From Reinekea marinisedimentorum (GTDB lineage: Bacteria; Pseudomonadota; Gammaproteobacteria; Pseudomonadales; Natronospirillaceae), in the NCBI RefSeq assembly GCF_004341165.1, contig NZ_SLZR01000012.1:1-64000 (forward strand): 64,000 nt of DNA. The letters are read 5' to 3'. The notes below the pieces were generated by a model that worked only from the letters and a program-made list of their open reading frames with translations, did not search any database and was not told where the DNA came from. This document shows positions 47,472-56,882 of this stretch, piece after piece (position 1 is the first letter of the stretch; each line of letters begins with the position of its first letter). The translations under genes and the position numbers were made by a program.

Positions 47472-48179
47472 TTAATGGCTGACTTTTGAAGGTGGCAAAC
47501 CAAAATAGCGCGAGAACCGACGGCTGAATGCGCTTAAATCGCTGTAGCCCACCGCCTCGGCCACGGCCTGAATGGGGTAGTCGGTATGCAGCAGCAGCGC
47601 CTGAGCTTTTTCCATGCGTCGCTTGGTCAGGTATTCGGTAACGGTTTGGCCGCTTTGCTGTTTGAACAGCTTCTTGAATTGAGTGGCGCTCAAACAAGCG
47701 ATGCCGGCCAGCGCTTCAATGCTGAGTTCTTCTGCCAGGTTGTCTTCCATAAACGCCAATACCTTACGGATTCTGGGCTCCAGTTTTTTGACCAGCTGTT
47801 GTTCTGACAGCAGCTGATAAAAGGTCTGAAACATCAGGTTTTCAATGTTCGGGTTTATCTGAAACTTCAGCTGTTCCTCAATGAAGGCCAGGTACTGGAA
47901 TAACGGTGAGCTGATGGCAAAGACGATGCAGTCCGAGGATGTCATCTGGTCCGGCAGTTCGTTTAAATCGGCGACGACAAATTTTGCCGCGGCATCGGCC
48001 GCAAAGTGATGCATCTCTTGGCGTTTTACCACCACGCATTCACCCGGTGTTACCTTGCCGGTAAAGTCTTCCACCTCAATGCTGATAACGCCGCGTAACG
48101 GCAGTACCAGCTGATGAAAAGGGTGGCTATGGCCACTGCGGGTGGGCTGGTAAGAGCGAATAGAGAGTTGGTTTGCCAT
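47472..48179 (-). CDS. AraC-family regulator with cupin domain
   Basis: The ATG at 48179 gives a 235-residue protein (MANQLSIRSYQ). The N-terminal half is a cupin-type sensor (SHPFHQLVLPLRGVISIEV). The C-terminal half has two helix-turn-helices (IACLSATQFKKLFKQQSGQ and AVGYSDLSAFSRRFSRYFG). The frame extends to 48338 but overlaps the nitrate reductase gene. It precedes the EamA exporter and may regulate it. Confidence 0.85.
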   Translation of the reverse strand: MANQLSIRSYQPTRSGHSHPFHQLVLPLRGVISIEVEDFTGKVTPGECVVVKRQEMHHFAADAAAKFVVADLNELPDQMTSSDCIVFAISSPLFQYLAFIEEQLKFQINPNIENLMFQTFYQLLSEQQLVKKLEPRIRKVLAFMEDNLAEELSIEALAGIACLSATQFKKLFKQQSGQTVTEYLTKRRMEKAQALLLHTDYPIQAVAEAVGYSDLSAFSRRFSRYFGLPPSKVSH

Positions 48180-48247
48180 TGCGAAGAATCTGCCTGTTGC
48201 TTTCGGCCGAGAATACAGCGCAACGCCGGGTTCGCCAACTGCGCAGG

Positions 48248-50905
48248 CTACACGGCGTTGTAGAACTCGCCCGGCCCGGCAAGCTCGGCCGTAAACTCTT
48301 TCAGTTCGGTCAGGCAGCTGCCGCAGTTGGTGCCGCATTTCAGTTCGGCCTGCAGTGATTCCAGCGTGCCGTTCGGCTGAACTTCAAAGTAACTTTTGAT
48401 TTGCGTATCGGTAATGCCAAAGCAGGTACAAACGGTTTTGCCAGCGGAGCTTTCGTTATCAAAATTACCGGTAACCAGCGAGTTCAGGCTGATGTTATCG
48501 GCCCCAGCGTGGGTGGCTTCATCGAGGAAGGTCACCTCCGGCCAGCTGCACTTTTCTGTGCTTGTGGTAACCCACAGGTTCAGCCCTTCGGCATCGAACT
48601 GTGCCCATTGCGCAGAGCCGGAAAGGCTATCGTGCAGCGAGTAATCAAAATCACCCTCCGCCAGCCTGTCGATGAAGCCTGCCAGTGGTTTATCGCTGTA
48701 AAACTTCACCAGCGTGCCGTTGCCGGTGTAGCTCTTAAACCAGACCGTATTCTTCAGCCATACCGGTTGTTCATCATCCTGTTTAAAGAAGACGAATCCG
48801 TTGTGTTTTGCTTCGGCCTTTTTAAAGCTGACAAAGCTGTGCTTACTGGCCGGTTGGCCGGAAATAGGGTCGACGGTGCTGGCCAAACAGTTGCCAACGC
48901 CGCCCTTGCCGGCGAAGTGTTCATTCCAGTGCATGGGTGCAAACAACTCGCCGGGGTTTTGGGCCGCCTCCAGCCGAGCCAGCGCATAAAATTCACCCTG
49001 CTCAGAGTAGATGTTCAGCAGGTCGCCATTACTGATGCCGTGGCTGCGGGCATCTTTCGGGTTCAGGTGAACCTCTAACTGGTTGGTATGTTTGTTCAGT
49101 GTGGCAGCCATGCCGGTGCGCGCCATGGTGTGCCACTGGTCGCGCAGGCGGCCGGTGTTCAGCACAAAGCGGTGATTGCCGGCAACGGGGGTAACCGGCT
49201 TTACCGGTACCATGTTGGCCTTGCCGTTTTCGGTGGCAAAAACACCGTTGCCAAACAAACGGCTGGCATCGGTTTTGCCATCCAGCGGCCACTGTTTCGG
49301 CTGCCAGTTCTGGTAATCGTCGAAGCTTAAATTGGCCACTGCACTTAAATTAAAGGTGAGCGGCGTGCCGCTGTTGATGGTGCTGAGCTGTGCGTGTTCA
49401 CGAAACACTTCGTGTGAATTCTGCCAGTTGAAGGCTTGCGTAAAGCCGAGCTTTTTCGCCACATCGGCAATGGCTTGCCAATCGGCCCTGGCCTGACCCG
49501 GCGCAATCAGGAATGGACGCTGACGCGATATTAGGCGGTCAGTATTGGTGACGGTGCCGTCCTTTTCACCCCAGGCGAGCGCCGGTAGTTTTATCTGGGC
49601 GTAATTCAGGGTATCGGTTTCGCCAATAACATCGGAAACAATCACGGTTTCAACATGCTTGAGTGCTTCGCGGATTTTATTGGCATTGGGCAGACTGGCA
49701 ACCGGGTTGGTGGCCATAATCCACAGCACTTTAATTTTGCCCTCTAGGCAGGCATCGAACAGATCGACCGCCTTCAGGCCTGGCTTGGTGGCCATTTTTT
49801 CCGCCTGCCAAAAATCGCCGACCTGCTGAATGCTCTGTTCATCGAAGGCGCGGTGTACCGCCAGTTGATTGGCCAGACCGCCCACCTCGCGTCCGCCCAT
49901 GGCATTGGGCTGGCCGGTAATGGAAAAGGCATTGGCGCCGGGCTTGCCGATGCGCCCGGTGGCCAGGTGTACGTTGATCAGGGCATTGCCTTTATCGACG
50001 CCGGATTCTGTCTGGTTTAAACCCATCGACCAGGCCGTCGTGGTTTTTGCTGTGTTGGCGAAGAGTGCAAAAAACTCGAGCATTTGCGGCTCTGAAAGGC
50101 CGCACAGCTCCGCCTGTTTTGCGGTATCGGTGCCGACATCTTCTTTGGCCGCCGCTAAGGCGTCGGCGAAGTTTTCAACGTGCTGTTCAATGTAGGCGGT
50201 ATCGCAACCGTCGTTTGCCGCCAGGTAAACCAGCAGCGCGTTAAACAGCTGACCATCGGCACCGGGTTTAATGGCCAGATGCAGGTGCGCTTCTTTGGCC
50301 GAGGCCGATTTGCGCGGGTCGATCACCACCAGTTTCTTTCGGCCATCGGCCTGTTGCGCTCTCATACGGCGCTGGAACAACACCGGATGTGCCCAGGCCA
50401 AATTAGAGCCGGCCAACACCAGCAGCTCGGCCTGGTCGATATCTTCAAAGTTTATCGGCGGGGCATCTTCACCAAAGGCGCGCACATGAGCGGCCACGGC
50501 AGAAGACATGCACAGGCGCGAGTTGGTATCGACATTCGCCGTTCCTAAAAAGCCTTTCGCCAGCTTGTTGGCGGCGTAATAGTCTTCGGTTAACAGCTGG
50601 CCGGAAAGGTAAAACGCAAAGGCATCCGGGCCGTGCTCTGCAAGGGTGCTGCGGATTTTTTCTGCGATGGTCTCCGTGGCGCTTTCCCAGCTGGCAGGTT
50701 CGCCGTTTACCTCGGGCACCAGCAGGCGTTTGCGCAGGGGAAGCACATCGCCCAGGTGAGTGCCCTTAACGCACAGCTTGCCGAAGTTTGCCGGGTGGCT
50801 CGCATCGCCCCGCACCTGAACCGTACGGTCATTGGAATGCGGAATGCTAACGCCACAACCAACGCCACAATAGGCGCAGGTTGTTTTTACGGATGTATCG
50901 CTCAT
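48248..50905 (-). CDS. nasA: assimilatory nitrate reductase catalytic subunit (NasA)
   Basis: This 885-residue molybdoenzyme reduces nitrate to nitrite in the cytoplasm. The N-terminal CAYCGVGCGV (residues 10-19) with a fourth cysteine in GKLCVKG binds a [4Fe-4S] cluster; bis-MGD domains follow. The C-terminus carries a BFD-like [2Fe-2S] domain, TVCTCFGIT...CGTNCGSC, as in enterobacterial and cyanobacterial NasA/NarB. The ATG at 50905 (MSDTSVK) is preferred over the upstream frame start. It is the last gene of the operon, after nirD. Confidence 0.93.
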   Translation of the reverse strand: MSDTSVKTTCAYCGVGCGVSIPHSNDRTVQVRGDASHPANFGKLCVKGTHLGDVLPLRKRLLVPEVNGEPASWESATETIAEKIRSTLAEHGPDAFAFYLSGQLLTEDYYAANKLAKGFLGTANVDTNSRLCMSSAVAAHVRAFGEDAPPINFEDIDQAELLVLAGSNLAWAHPVLFQRRMRAQQADGRKKLVVIDPRKSASAKEAHLHLAIKPGADGQLFNALLVYLAANDGCDTAYIEQHVENFADALAAAKEDVGTDTAKQAELCGLSEPQMLEFFALFANTAKTTTAWSMGLNQTESGVDKGNALINVHLATGRIGKPGANAFSITGQPNAMGGREVGGLANQLAVHRAFDEQSIQQVGDFWQAEKMATKPGLKAVDLFDACLEGKIKVLWIMATNPVASLPNANKIREALKHVETVIVSDVIGETDTLNYAQIKLPALAWGEKDGTVTNTDRLISRQRPFLIAPGQARADWQAIADVAKKLGFTQAFNWQNSHEVFREHAQLSTINSGTPLTFNLSAVANLSFDDYQNWQPKQWPLDGKTDASRLFGNGVFATENGKANMVPVKPVTPVAGNHRFVLNTGRLRDQWHTMARTGMAATLNKHTNQLEVHLNPKDARSHGISNGDLLNIYSEQGEFYALARLEAAQNPGELFAPMHWNEHFAGKGGVGNCLASTVDPISGQPASKHSFVSFKKAEAKHNGFVFFKQDDEQPVWLKNTVWFKSYTGNGTLVKFYSDKPLAGFIDRLAEGDFDYSLHDSLSGSAQWAQFDAEGLNLWVTTSTEKCSWPEVTFLDEATHAGADNISLNSLVTGNFDNESSAGKTVCTCFGITDTQIKSYFEVQPNGTLESLQAELKCGTNCGSCLTELKEFTAELAGPGEFYNAV

Positions 50906-50921
50906 AGAAATCTGCTGCCTT

Positions 50922-51263
50922 TTAGATGGCCAGTAACACGGTGTCTTGCTCAATTTTTACCGGGTAAGTGTTTAGGGTGACTTCGCTGTCTTCCAGGCAC
51001 TGGCCAGTTTCCAGGTTGAAATGCTGCTTGTAGATTGGGCTGGCCACGACGGTTTGTCCTTTCAGTGAGCCGATAATGCCGCGCGAAATAACATTGGCGT
51101 TGCTGAACGGGCAGTAGTTATCAATCGCGTAGATGGCATCCAGTTTTTTGATGTAAAAAATAGCGATCTGCTTGCCGTTAAGCAGTGCCGCAACGCCGGA
51201 ATCTTCAACTAAATCGGCCGTGCTGCAAACGGATTGCCATTGGGTTTTAAGTTGCGCAGTCAT
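50922..51263 (-). CDS. nirD: nitrite reductase small subunit (NirD)
   Basis: A 113-residue Rieske-like protein of the NirD family, with AIDNYCPFSNANVISRGIIG and VVASPIYKQHFNLETGQ. Most NirD proteins lack the full Rieske ligand set, and this one does too. It partners NirB in NADH-dependent nitrite reduction to ammonium. It lies between nirB and nasA. Confidence 0.95.
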   Translation of the reverse strand: MTAQLKTQWQSVCSTADLVEDSGVAALLNGKQIAIFYIKKLDAIYAIDNYCPFSNANVISRGIIGSLKGQTVVASPIYKQHFNLETGQCLEDSEVTLNTYPVKIEQDTVLLAI

Positions 51264-51275
51264 GTTTGTTCTCCC

Positions 51276-53819
51276 TTATGCTGAAGCGATCAGCGACAGT
51301 TTTTCATCTTTGGTGGCCGGACGAATCTGGTTGCGTTCTTCAACGAAGACGACGTTGTTGTCTTTTTCATCGGAGTTGACAAAGGTACGGAAACGCTTCA
51401 GTTTTTCCGGGTCTTTCAGTGTTGAAGCCCACTCGCATTCCCAGGTTTCAACGACGTGGTTCATCTGTGCTTCCAGTTCATCGCAGATACCCAGCGAATC
51501 ATTGAGGATGACATCTTTCAGGTAATCCAAACCGCCTTCCAGGTTTTCCATCCAGCGGGCGGTACGTTGCAGGCCATCGGCGGTGCGGCTATAGAACATC
51601 AGGAAGCGGTCGATAATTTTGATCAGCTCGACATCGGAAAGATCAGTCGCGAACAGATCGCCGTGGCGAGGCTTCATGCCGCCGTTGCCGCAAACGTACA
51701 GGTTCCAGCCGTTTTCGGTGGCGATAATGCCGACGTCTTTACCCTGTGCCTCGGCACATTCGCGGGTACAGCCGGAAACCCCAAACTTGAATTTGTGTGG
51801 CCCGCGCAAGCCCTTGTAGCGGTTCTCGACCAAAATCGCCATGCCGACAGAATCCTGCACGCCGTAACGGCACCAGGTGCTGCCGATGCAACTTTTTACA
51901 TTACGCAGCGATTTACCGTAGGCCTGTCCGGTTTCAAAACCGGCATCGATCAGCTTTTGCCAGATTTGAGGCAGCTCGTGTACCTGCGCGCCAAACATGC
52001 CAATGCGCTGCGCGCTGACCACCTTGGTGTACAGATTAAATTCGGCGGCAATTTCCCCGAACTTCATGATTTTTTCCGGGGTGATTTCCCCGCCGGCAAT
52101 ACGCGGAATGACCGAGTAGGTGCCGTCCTTTTGCATGTTGCCGAGGAAGGCATCGTTGGTATCCTGCAGCTTAACGTGCTCTCGGTTTTGCACCGGCGCG
52201 TTCCACACGGCCGCCAGAATATTGGAAACGACTGGCTTACAAACATCACAGCCCAGACCTTCGCCGTGTTTATCGAGCAGCTCGTCAAAGGTTCTGATCT
52301 TTTCGACCAGAATTAGGTGATAAATTTCCTGACGGGTGTAGTGGAAGTGCTCGCAGATGGATTTATCAACGGTGATGCCGCGCGCCTCCATGGTGGCGTT
52401 GACCACATCTTTAACCATAGCGCTACAGCCACCACAACCGCTGCCTGCGCCGGTCGCATCTTTTACTTCAGCCGGTGAGCAGCAGCCGTTATCAATGGCG
52501 CTGACGATATCGCCTTTGGATACGTTCAGGCAGGAACAGATGGTGGCGGTATCGGGCAGAGCATCGACGCCCAGTGCCGGCGCCGCGTTGCTGCCCAGGT
52601 TTGGCAGAATCAGGCTATCGGGCTCGGCGGGCAGATCAATATCGTTCAGGTGGTATTGCAGCAGGGTATCGTAGCTGCTGTTATCGCCCACCAGAATGGC
52701 ACCGAGCATTTTCTTGCCATCGGCGGTGGTCACCAGTTTCTTATAAATACCCTTGTGTTCATTGCTGTAGCGGAAGGTGAGTGCACCCGGTGTAGCGGCG
52801 TGGGCATCACCAATGGAGCCAACATCGACCCCCAACAGCTTCAGCTTGGTGCTCATATCGGCACCTAAAAAGGCCGTGCTGGGCTCACCGGCAATGTCTG
52901 CGGCAGTGGTTTCTGCCATGCGGAAGCCCGGCGCCACCAGGCCGAAAATCTGGTTTTTCCACAGCGCCACTTCACCAATGGCGTAGATGTTTTCATCGCT
53001 GGTCTGGCAGTGATCGTTAATCACCACACCGCCGCGCTCACCCAGTTCCAGGCCGCATTCTTTTGCCAGTGCATCCTGCGGGCGAATACCGGCAGAGAAT
53101 ACCAGCAGATCGGTTTCCAGCGGTTCACCTTCGGCAAAGGTCATTTTCAGACGGTCATCGGCGGTTTTTTCAATGCTTTGCGTGGCCGTTTTGGTGAGCA
53201 CGCTAACGCCTAAATCTTCAATCTTTTCTTTTAGTAAGCCGCCGGCGGCATCATCGAGCTGTACCGGCATCAGGCGCGGTGCAAATTCCACAACATGGGT
53301 TTTTAGCCCCAGCGATTTCAGCGCGTTGGCCGCTTCCAGACCGAGCAGGCCGCCGCCAATCACGACGCCCACTTCACGGCCCTGAGCTGCGGCTTTCATA
53401 GCATCTAAATCATCGAGCGTGCGGTACACAAAGCAGCGGTCGTTATCGTAACCGGGAATGGGTGGCACAAACGCATAAGAGCCGGTGGCCAAAACTACCT
53501 TATCGTAATTTAAAACTTCACCACTGCTTAAGGTGACGGTTTGCGCGCTGCGATCAATGCCGGTGGCCTTTTTGCCGAGGTAGGTTTTAATGCCCTGCTG
53601 TAGATAATCGGCCTCGGTGCAGTAGGCGAGTTCAGCGTGGTTCTTGCCCTGAAAGTATTCAGAGAGGTGAACGCGGTCGTACGCCGTAACAGCTTCTTCA
53701 CCAATGATGTGCAGTTGCCAGTTAGCGGCGTTAGCCTGCTTTTGCCATTCACTGACAAAGTGATGGCCGACCATGCCGTTTCCGATAATAACCAGATTTT
53801 TCTTAGTTGCAGTGTTCAT
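51276..53819 (-). CDS. nirB: NAD(P)H nitrite reductase large subunit (NirB)
   Basis: The 847-residue enzyme reduces nitrite to ammonium. The N-terminal FAD/NAD domain has VIIGNGMVGHHF and GVVIGGGLLGLEAA. A central BFD-like [2Fe-2S] domain has TICSCLNVSKGDI and GCGGCSAMV. The C-terminal sulfite/nitrite reductase half-domains hold the siroheme/[4Fe-4S] ligands near SCIGSTWCRYG and GVSGCTRECAEAQGKD. It follows the FAD oxidoreductase by 9 bases and precedes nirD by 12. Confidence 0.96.
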   Translation of the reverse strand: MNTATKKNLVIIGNGMVGHHFVSEWQKQANAANWQLHIIGEEAVTAYDRVHLSEYFQGKNHAELAYCTEADYLQQGIKTYLGKKATGIDRSAQTVTLSSGEVLNYDKVVLATGSYAFVPPIPGYDNDRCFVYRTLDDLDAMKAAAQGREVGVVIGGGLLGLEAANALKSLGLKTHVVEFAPRLMPVQLDDAAGGLLKEKIEDLGVSVLTKTATQSIEKTADDRLKMTFAEGEPLETDLLVFSAGIRPQDALAKECGLELGERGGVVINDHCQTSDENIYAIGEVALWKNQIFGLVAPGFRMAETTAADIAGEPSTAFLGADMSTKLKLLGVDVGSIGDAHAATPGALTFRYSNEHKGIYKKLVTTADGKKMLGAILVGDNSSYDTLLQYHLNDIDLPAEPDSLILPNLGSNAAPALGVDALPDTATICSCLNVSKGDIVSAIDNGCCSPAEVKDATGAGSGCGGCSAMVKDVVNATMEARGITVDKSICEHFHYTRQEIYHLILVEKIRTFDELLDKHGEGLGCDVCKPVVSNILAAVWNAPVQNREHVKLQDTNDAFLGNMQKDGTYSVIPRIAGGEITPEKIMKFGEIAAEFNLYTKVVSAQRIGMFGAQVHELPQIWQKLIDAGFETGQAYGKSLRNVKSCIGSTWCRYGVQDSVGMAILVENRYKGLRGPHKFKFGVSGCTRECAEAQGKDVGIIATENGWNLYVCGNGGMKPRHGDLFATDLSDVELIKIIDRFLMFYSRTADGLQRTARWMENLEGGLDYLKDVILNDSLGICDELEAQMNHVVETWECEWASTLKDPEKLKRFRTFVNSDEKDNNVVFVEERNQIRPATKDEKLSLIASA

Positions 53820-53828
53820 GTGAAGTCC

Positions 53829-55046
53829 TCAGGCTGCGTTGTTGGCTCGTCCGGTGAGCGCGTGTGTGGCATCGCTGACCGGTTGTTGCGTTCGTATCAA
53901 TTCGTTGTAAAAAGTGGTGAGGCTTAAATCACCAATCAGCTCGGCACCAATCACCTGGTTACCCAGTAAGTGAACGGCGCGGGCACGAAGATTCTTTTCA
54001 TCGACAAGGGTTAATACCCGAGCCTTGGCATTGCTGATATCGCCGGTTGAAAACACATCCATGCCGGAAATTTTCAGGCGCGTATCCAAATTAGAAATGG
54101 CAAAGGTCTGGTTGGCACCGCACAGGTTTCTGGCCAGTACTTCTGCCTGCTCGTAAGCCGGCGCAACCAGACCGAAAATGTGGCCATCGAGCTCGGCGCA
54201 TTCGCCCAGGGCAAAAACATCTTTGGCAGAGGTTTGCATGCGGTTGTTGATTAAAATGCCAAAGTTGCAATCGATGCCGGAGCTCAGCGCAACCTTGCAC
54301 GAAGGCTTAATGCCGATGGCGGAAATCAGGCAATTGGCGTTCAGCGTTTTGCCGTTAGAAAGCTTAATGGCGGAAAGTACCGGGACGGATTCAATCGCCT
54401 CTATCTGCGTGTTCAACTCCAGATGAATGCCTGCGTCGGTAAAGGTTTGTTCCAGCAGTTGTGCCAAAGGCTTATTCAACTGGCGGTTCAAGACATGGCC
54501 AGCCACCTGTATCAGAGAGACTTGATAGCCCAGCTGACGTAAACCCCAGGCGGCTTCCAGGCCAAGCAGACCGCCACCGAGCACCGCGATGTGAGAATCT
54601 TCCGGCAGGTTGCGCAAGTAGTGGCCATCGTCCAGCGTGCGGAACGCGCGAATCGCAGGTTGCGGGTAATAGTCGAGCGCCGGCATGCGTGGCGAAGCGC
54701 CCGTGGCAATTACGGCCTTGCTGTAGTGCAGGGTTTCATTGTTGCTTAGGTAGGCCGTGTTGCTATGGGTATCGAGCCGGGTGACATCGGTCAGTGGCAG
54801 CGTTTTAATAGACAGCGTGGACCAGACATCTTCATTCACCAGCGCCAGCTCGTCGTCGGTTCGTTCACCGGAAAGCCAGGGCGTTAACTGAATGCGGTTG
54901 TAACCCAGGTGCTTTTCACGGCTGACCACAACGATGGGGCTTTTATAACCCAGCTCGGCCAGTTTATTGAGCAACCGGGCCGCAGCCATGCCAAAGCCAA
55001 TAATCAGTAATGGAAGCTTTTGTTCGCCGGTAACGCTTTGCAACAT
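53829..55046 (-). CDS. FAD-dependent oxidoreductase of the nitrate assimilation operon
   Basis: The 405-residue protein is a pyridine-nucleotide-disulfide-type reductase with FAD motif LIIGFGMAAARLL and NAD motif VLGGGLLGLEAAWGL. It resembles the N-terminal part of NirB and the electron-transfer subunit of assimilatory nitrate reductases (NasC of Klebsiella, NasB in Bacillus). It probably passes electrons from NAD(P)H to NasA. It is the first gene of the operon and starts 13 bases after the T-tract of the leader terminator. Confidence 0.8.
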   Translation of the reverse strand: MLQSVTGEQKLPLLIIGFGMAAARLLNKLAELGYKSPIVVVSREKHLGYNRIQLTPWLSGERTDDELALVNEDVWSTLSIKTLPLTDVTRLDTHSNTAYLSNNETLHYSKAVIATGASPRMPALDYYPQPAIRAFRTLDDGHYLRNLPEDSHIAVLGGGLLGLEAAWGLRQLGYQVSLIQVAGHVLNRQLNKPLAQLLEQTFTDAGIHLELNTQIEAIESVPVLSAIKLSNGKTLNANCLISAIGIKPSCKVALSSGIDCNFGILINNRMQTSAKDVFALGECAELDGHIFGLVAPAYEQAEVLARNLCGANQTFAISNLDTRLKISGMDVFSTGDISNAKARVLTLVDEKNLRARAVHLLGNQVIGAELIGDLSLTTFYNELIRTQQPVSDATHALTGRANNAA

Positions 55047-55058
55047 TTTCTTTCACCC

Positions 55059-55091
55059 AAAAAAAAACGCCCTCGGGTAGAACCCGAGAGC
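55059..55091 (-). terminator. leader terminator (attenuator) of the nitrate assimilation operon
   Basis: On the minus strand a ten-base stem (GCTCTCGGGT/ACCCGAGGGC, one G-U pair) around a TCT loop is followed by nine Ts. It ends only 13 bases before the first start codon. The promoter is upstream, so transcription must pass it; this is the layout of a regulated attenuator. Confidence 0.85.
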
Positions 55092-55122
55092 GCCAATGCT
55101 CGATACGCAAATCACAGTGTTA

Positions 55123-55161
55123 ATCGGGAAGTTACTGACAAGTTGTAAATAACTTTCCGAT
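55123..55161 (-). promoter_or_regulatory. first leader hairpin of the nitrate assimilation operon
   Basis: ATCGG-A-AAGTTA pairs with TAACTT-C-CCGAT, 11 base pairs and one internal mismatch, with a 15-base loop. It begins one base after the predicted +1 (55162). Together with the terminator it matches the two-hairpin leader of NasR/NasT-controlled nas operons, where an ANTAR protein binds to prevent termination. Confidence 0.6.
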
Positions 55162-55172
55162 GAATCCTATAT

Positions 55173-55188
55173 AGCGAAGGCTGTGCCA
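55173..55188 (-). promoter_or_regulatory. sigma-54 (-24/-12) promoter of the nitrate assimilation operon
   Basis: TGGCACAGCCTTCGCT on the minus strand has a perfect -24 box (TGGCAC) and GG/GC spacing of 10 bases. NtrC is the usual activator of such promoters. Half-sites of the type GCACCA and TGGTGC occur 80-150 bases upstream, but no full NtrC dyad is clear. Confidence 0.75.
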
Positions 55189-55412
55189 GTTTTCTGAAAT
55201 GCCCATTCGGCGGGGGTTTCGCTAAATATCATTGCTAATTTCAGTGATTTTGATGGCCCCAGGCTGCACCAGTTGAGCGCAAATGCGGTTCAACACGTTC
55301 TCAATTGGTGCCGACGCGCACTGTTCACGCTGGTCCGCATAGGTGGTTTAAGGTGCAATGCAGTTTCGGTAAAGTGTTGGCCACTATTTACAGAGTGTTA
55401 GGGTAACTATTT

Positions 55413-56501
55413 ATGTATTTCGGAAGTGATAATCAGGCGGGTGCATCCGATAAAGTGATGGCTGGGTTAATGGCTGCCAACAGCGGCGTCAGTGCAGCCT
55501 ACGGTGATGATGAATGGACAGCCAAAGCCACCAAGCAGATTCAGCAAATGTTCGATTGTGACGCTGAAGTCTTCCTGGTCAGTACCGGCACCGCAGCTAA
55601 CTGCCTGGCGCTTTCCTGTATGGCTTCGCCGTGGCAGACCATTTTGTGTCATGGCCAGGCGCACATTATTAACGATGAACTGACAGCGCCAGAGTTTTTC
55701 ACGCAGGGTGCGCGCCTGGTCGGCCTGGATTCCGAGCTGCCCAAGCTGACTGCAGCTTCTCTGGAAAAACACCTGAGCTTCGGCGCAGCCCACCCGCCGC
55801 ACAATGCCGAGCCGGGTGTACTCAGCCTGACTCAGCTTTCAGAGGCCGGGCAGCTTTATAGCATAGAAGAACTGAATCAACTGACATCTATAGCCCATGA
55901 GCATGGCCTGTATGTTCATATGGACGGCGCCCGCTTTGCCAATGCCGTGGCTGCACTCGGTTGCCACCCATCGGAAATCAGCTGGAAGGCCGGTGTTGAT
56001 GTCCTTTGTTTAGGCGCAACCAAAAACGGCGCACTGTGTGCCGAAGCCGTCGTCTTCTTTAACAAAGAACTGGCGAAAAATTTTGTAGCCCAGCGCAAAC
56101 GCGCCGGCCATTTAATCTCCAAAAGCCGCTGGCTGGGCGCACAATTTTGCAGCTGGCTGGACGATGAGCACTGGCTGGCGCTGGCGAAGCATGCCAACAG
56201 TATGGCCGCACAACTGAGCGCCGAGCTTTCACAGCTTTCATTCATGCGGGAAGTTTGGCCGGTAGCCGGTAACGAACTGTTTATGATTATGCCGAAACAG
56301 GCCATTGAGTTTGTTCGTGAACGAGGCGCTATTTTCTATGAATGGCCGCAGAACTTATTGCCTGCGCATATAGAAGTAGCAGAGGGTGAAGATGCCGTGC
56401 GGTTTGTGACGTCGTTCAGGACGACGGGCGATGAGGTGAGTGGGTTTGTGGGGGCGTTGAAGGAGTTCTCGACATGCCAGCACTGTTCAATATCTACATA
56501 G
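55413..56501 (+). CDS. ltaE: low-specificity threonine aldolase-type PLP enzyme
   Basis: The 362-residue protein belongs to the beta-eliminating lyase/threonine aldolase group. SDNQAGASDKVM is the N-terminal signature. YGDDEWTAKA, GTAANCLAL (PLP phosphate region), YVHMDGARFANAVAALG and LGATKNGALCAEAVVFF with the PLP lysine are all present. It would split threonine or allo-threonine into glycine and acetaldehyde. Length is near the family norm (about 340-350), with a slightly long C-terminus. It is divergent from the nitrate assimilation operon across 366 bases. Confidence 0.88.
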   Translation: MYFGSDNQAGASDKVMAGLMAANSGVSAAYGDDEWTAKATKQIQQMFDCDAEVFLVSTGTAANCLALSCMASPWQTILCHGQAHIINDELTAPEFFTQGARLVGLDSELPKLTAASLEKHLSFGAAHPPHNAEPGVLSLTQLSEAGQLYSIEELNQLTSIAHEHGLYVHMDGARFANAVAALGCHPSEISWKAGVDVLCLGATKNGALCAEAVVFFNKELAKNFVAQRKRAGHLISKSRWLGAQFCSWLDDEHWLALAKHANSMAAQLSAELSQLSFMREVWPVAGNELFMIMPKQAIEFVRERGAIFYEWPQNLLPAHIEVAEGEDAVRFVTSFRTTGDEVSGFVGALKEFSTCQHCSIST

Positions 56502-56653
56502 CCATGCATGTCTTTTGGGTTTCGGTCTTTTAGAATCCCGGATAGCTTAAGCTCATGCATAAGTTCGAACGCACCATTTTTGTAGGTGACTGCGAATTTG
56601 TCAGATGTATTGTCAAGCAGCATGTTTGCGCGTCTGGTAAGTTGAGTGGTCAT
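56336..56653 (-). CDS. doubtful hypothetical ORF, antisense to the ltaE 3' end
   Basis: A frame from an ATG at 56653 encodes about 105 residues. The first 50 (MTTQLTRRANMLLDNTSDKF...) look protein-like and lie outside ltaE; the rest runs antisense through the ltaE 3' end and has low-complexity Ser/Thr/Asn composition. The frame is open further upstream to 56773. It may be a gene remnant, a real small gene with a ragged end, or chance. I recognise no family. Confidence 0.3.
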   Translation of the reverse strand: MTTQLTRRANMLLDNTSDKFAVTYKNGAFELMHELKLSGILKDRNPKDMHGYVDIEQCWHVENSFNAPTNPLTSSPVVLNDVTNRTASSPSATSICAGNKFCGHS

Positions 56654-56882
56654 CTCTGGGCCCCTGGAATTAACGCCAGGCTTTGAAAGGTGCTTCAAAG
56701 GAGTAGTCCTATTTGTAAAAGAGCCTACTGTAAATACTCTAATCTTCTGGTATGTCGTTGGAACGCTTTTCATTGACTTGGCATGGCGTTTTCGCGGGTA
56801 AGCGTGTGTATTGCATTAGAAAATATATAAATGTGGTGTTAGATACGATGGTTGATCACGTGGCTCGGTGCAGGCTGTTTTA

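Noticed and set aside
55262-55310. NtrC dyad upstream of the nitrate assimilation promoter
   Set aside because: GCACCA and TGGTGC half-sites are present, but their spacing is far larger than in the usual NtrC site.
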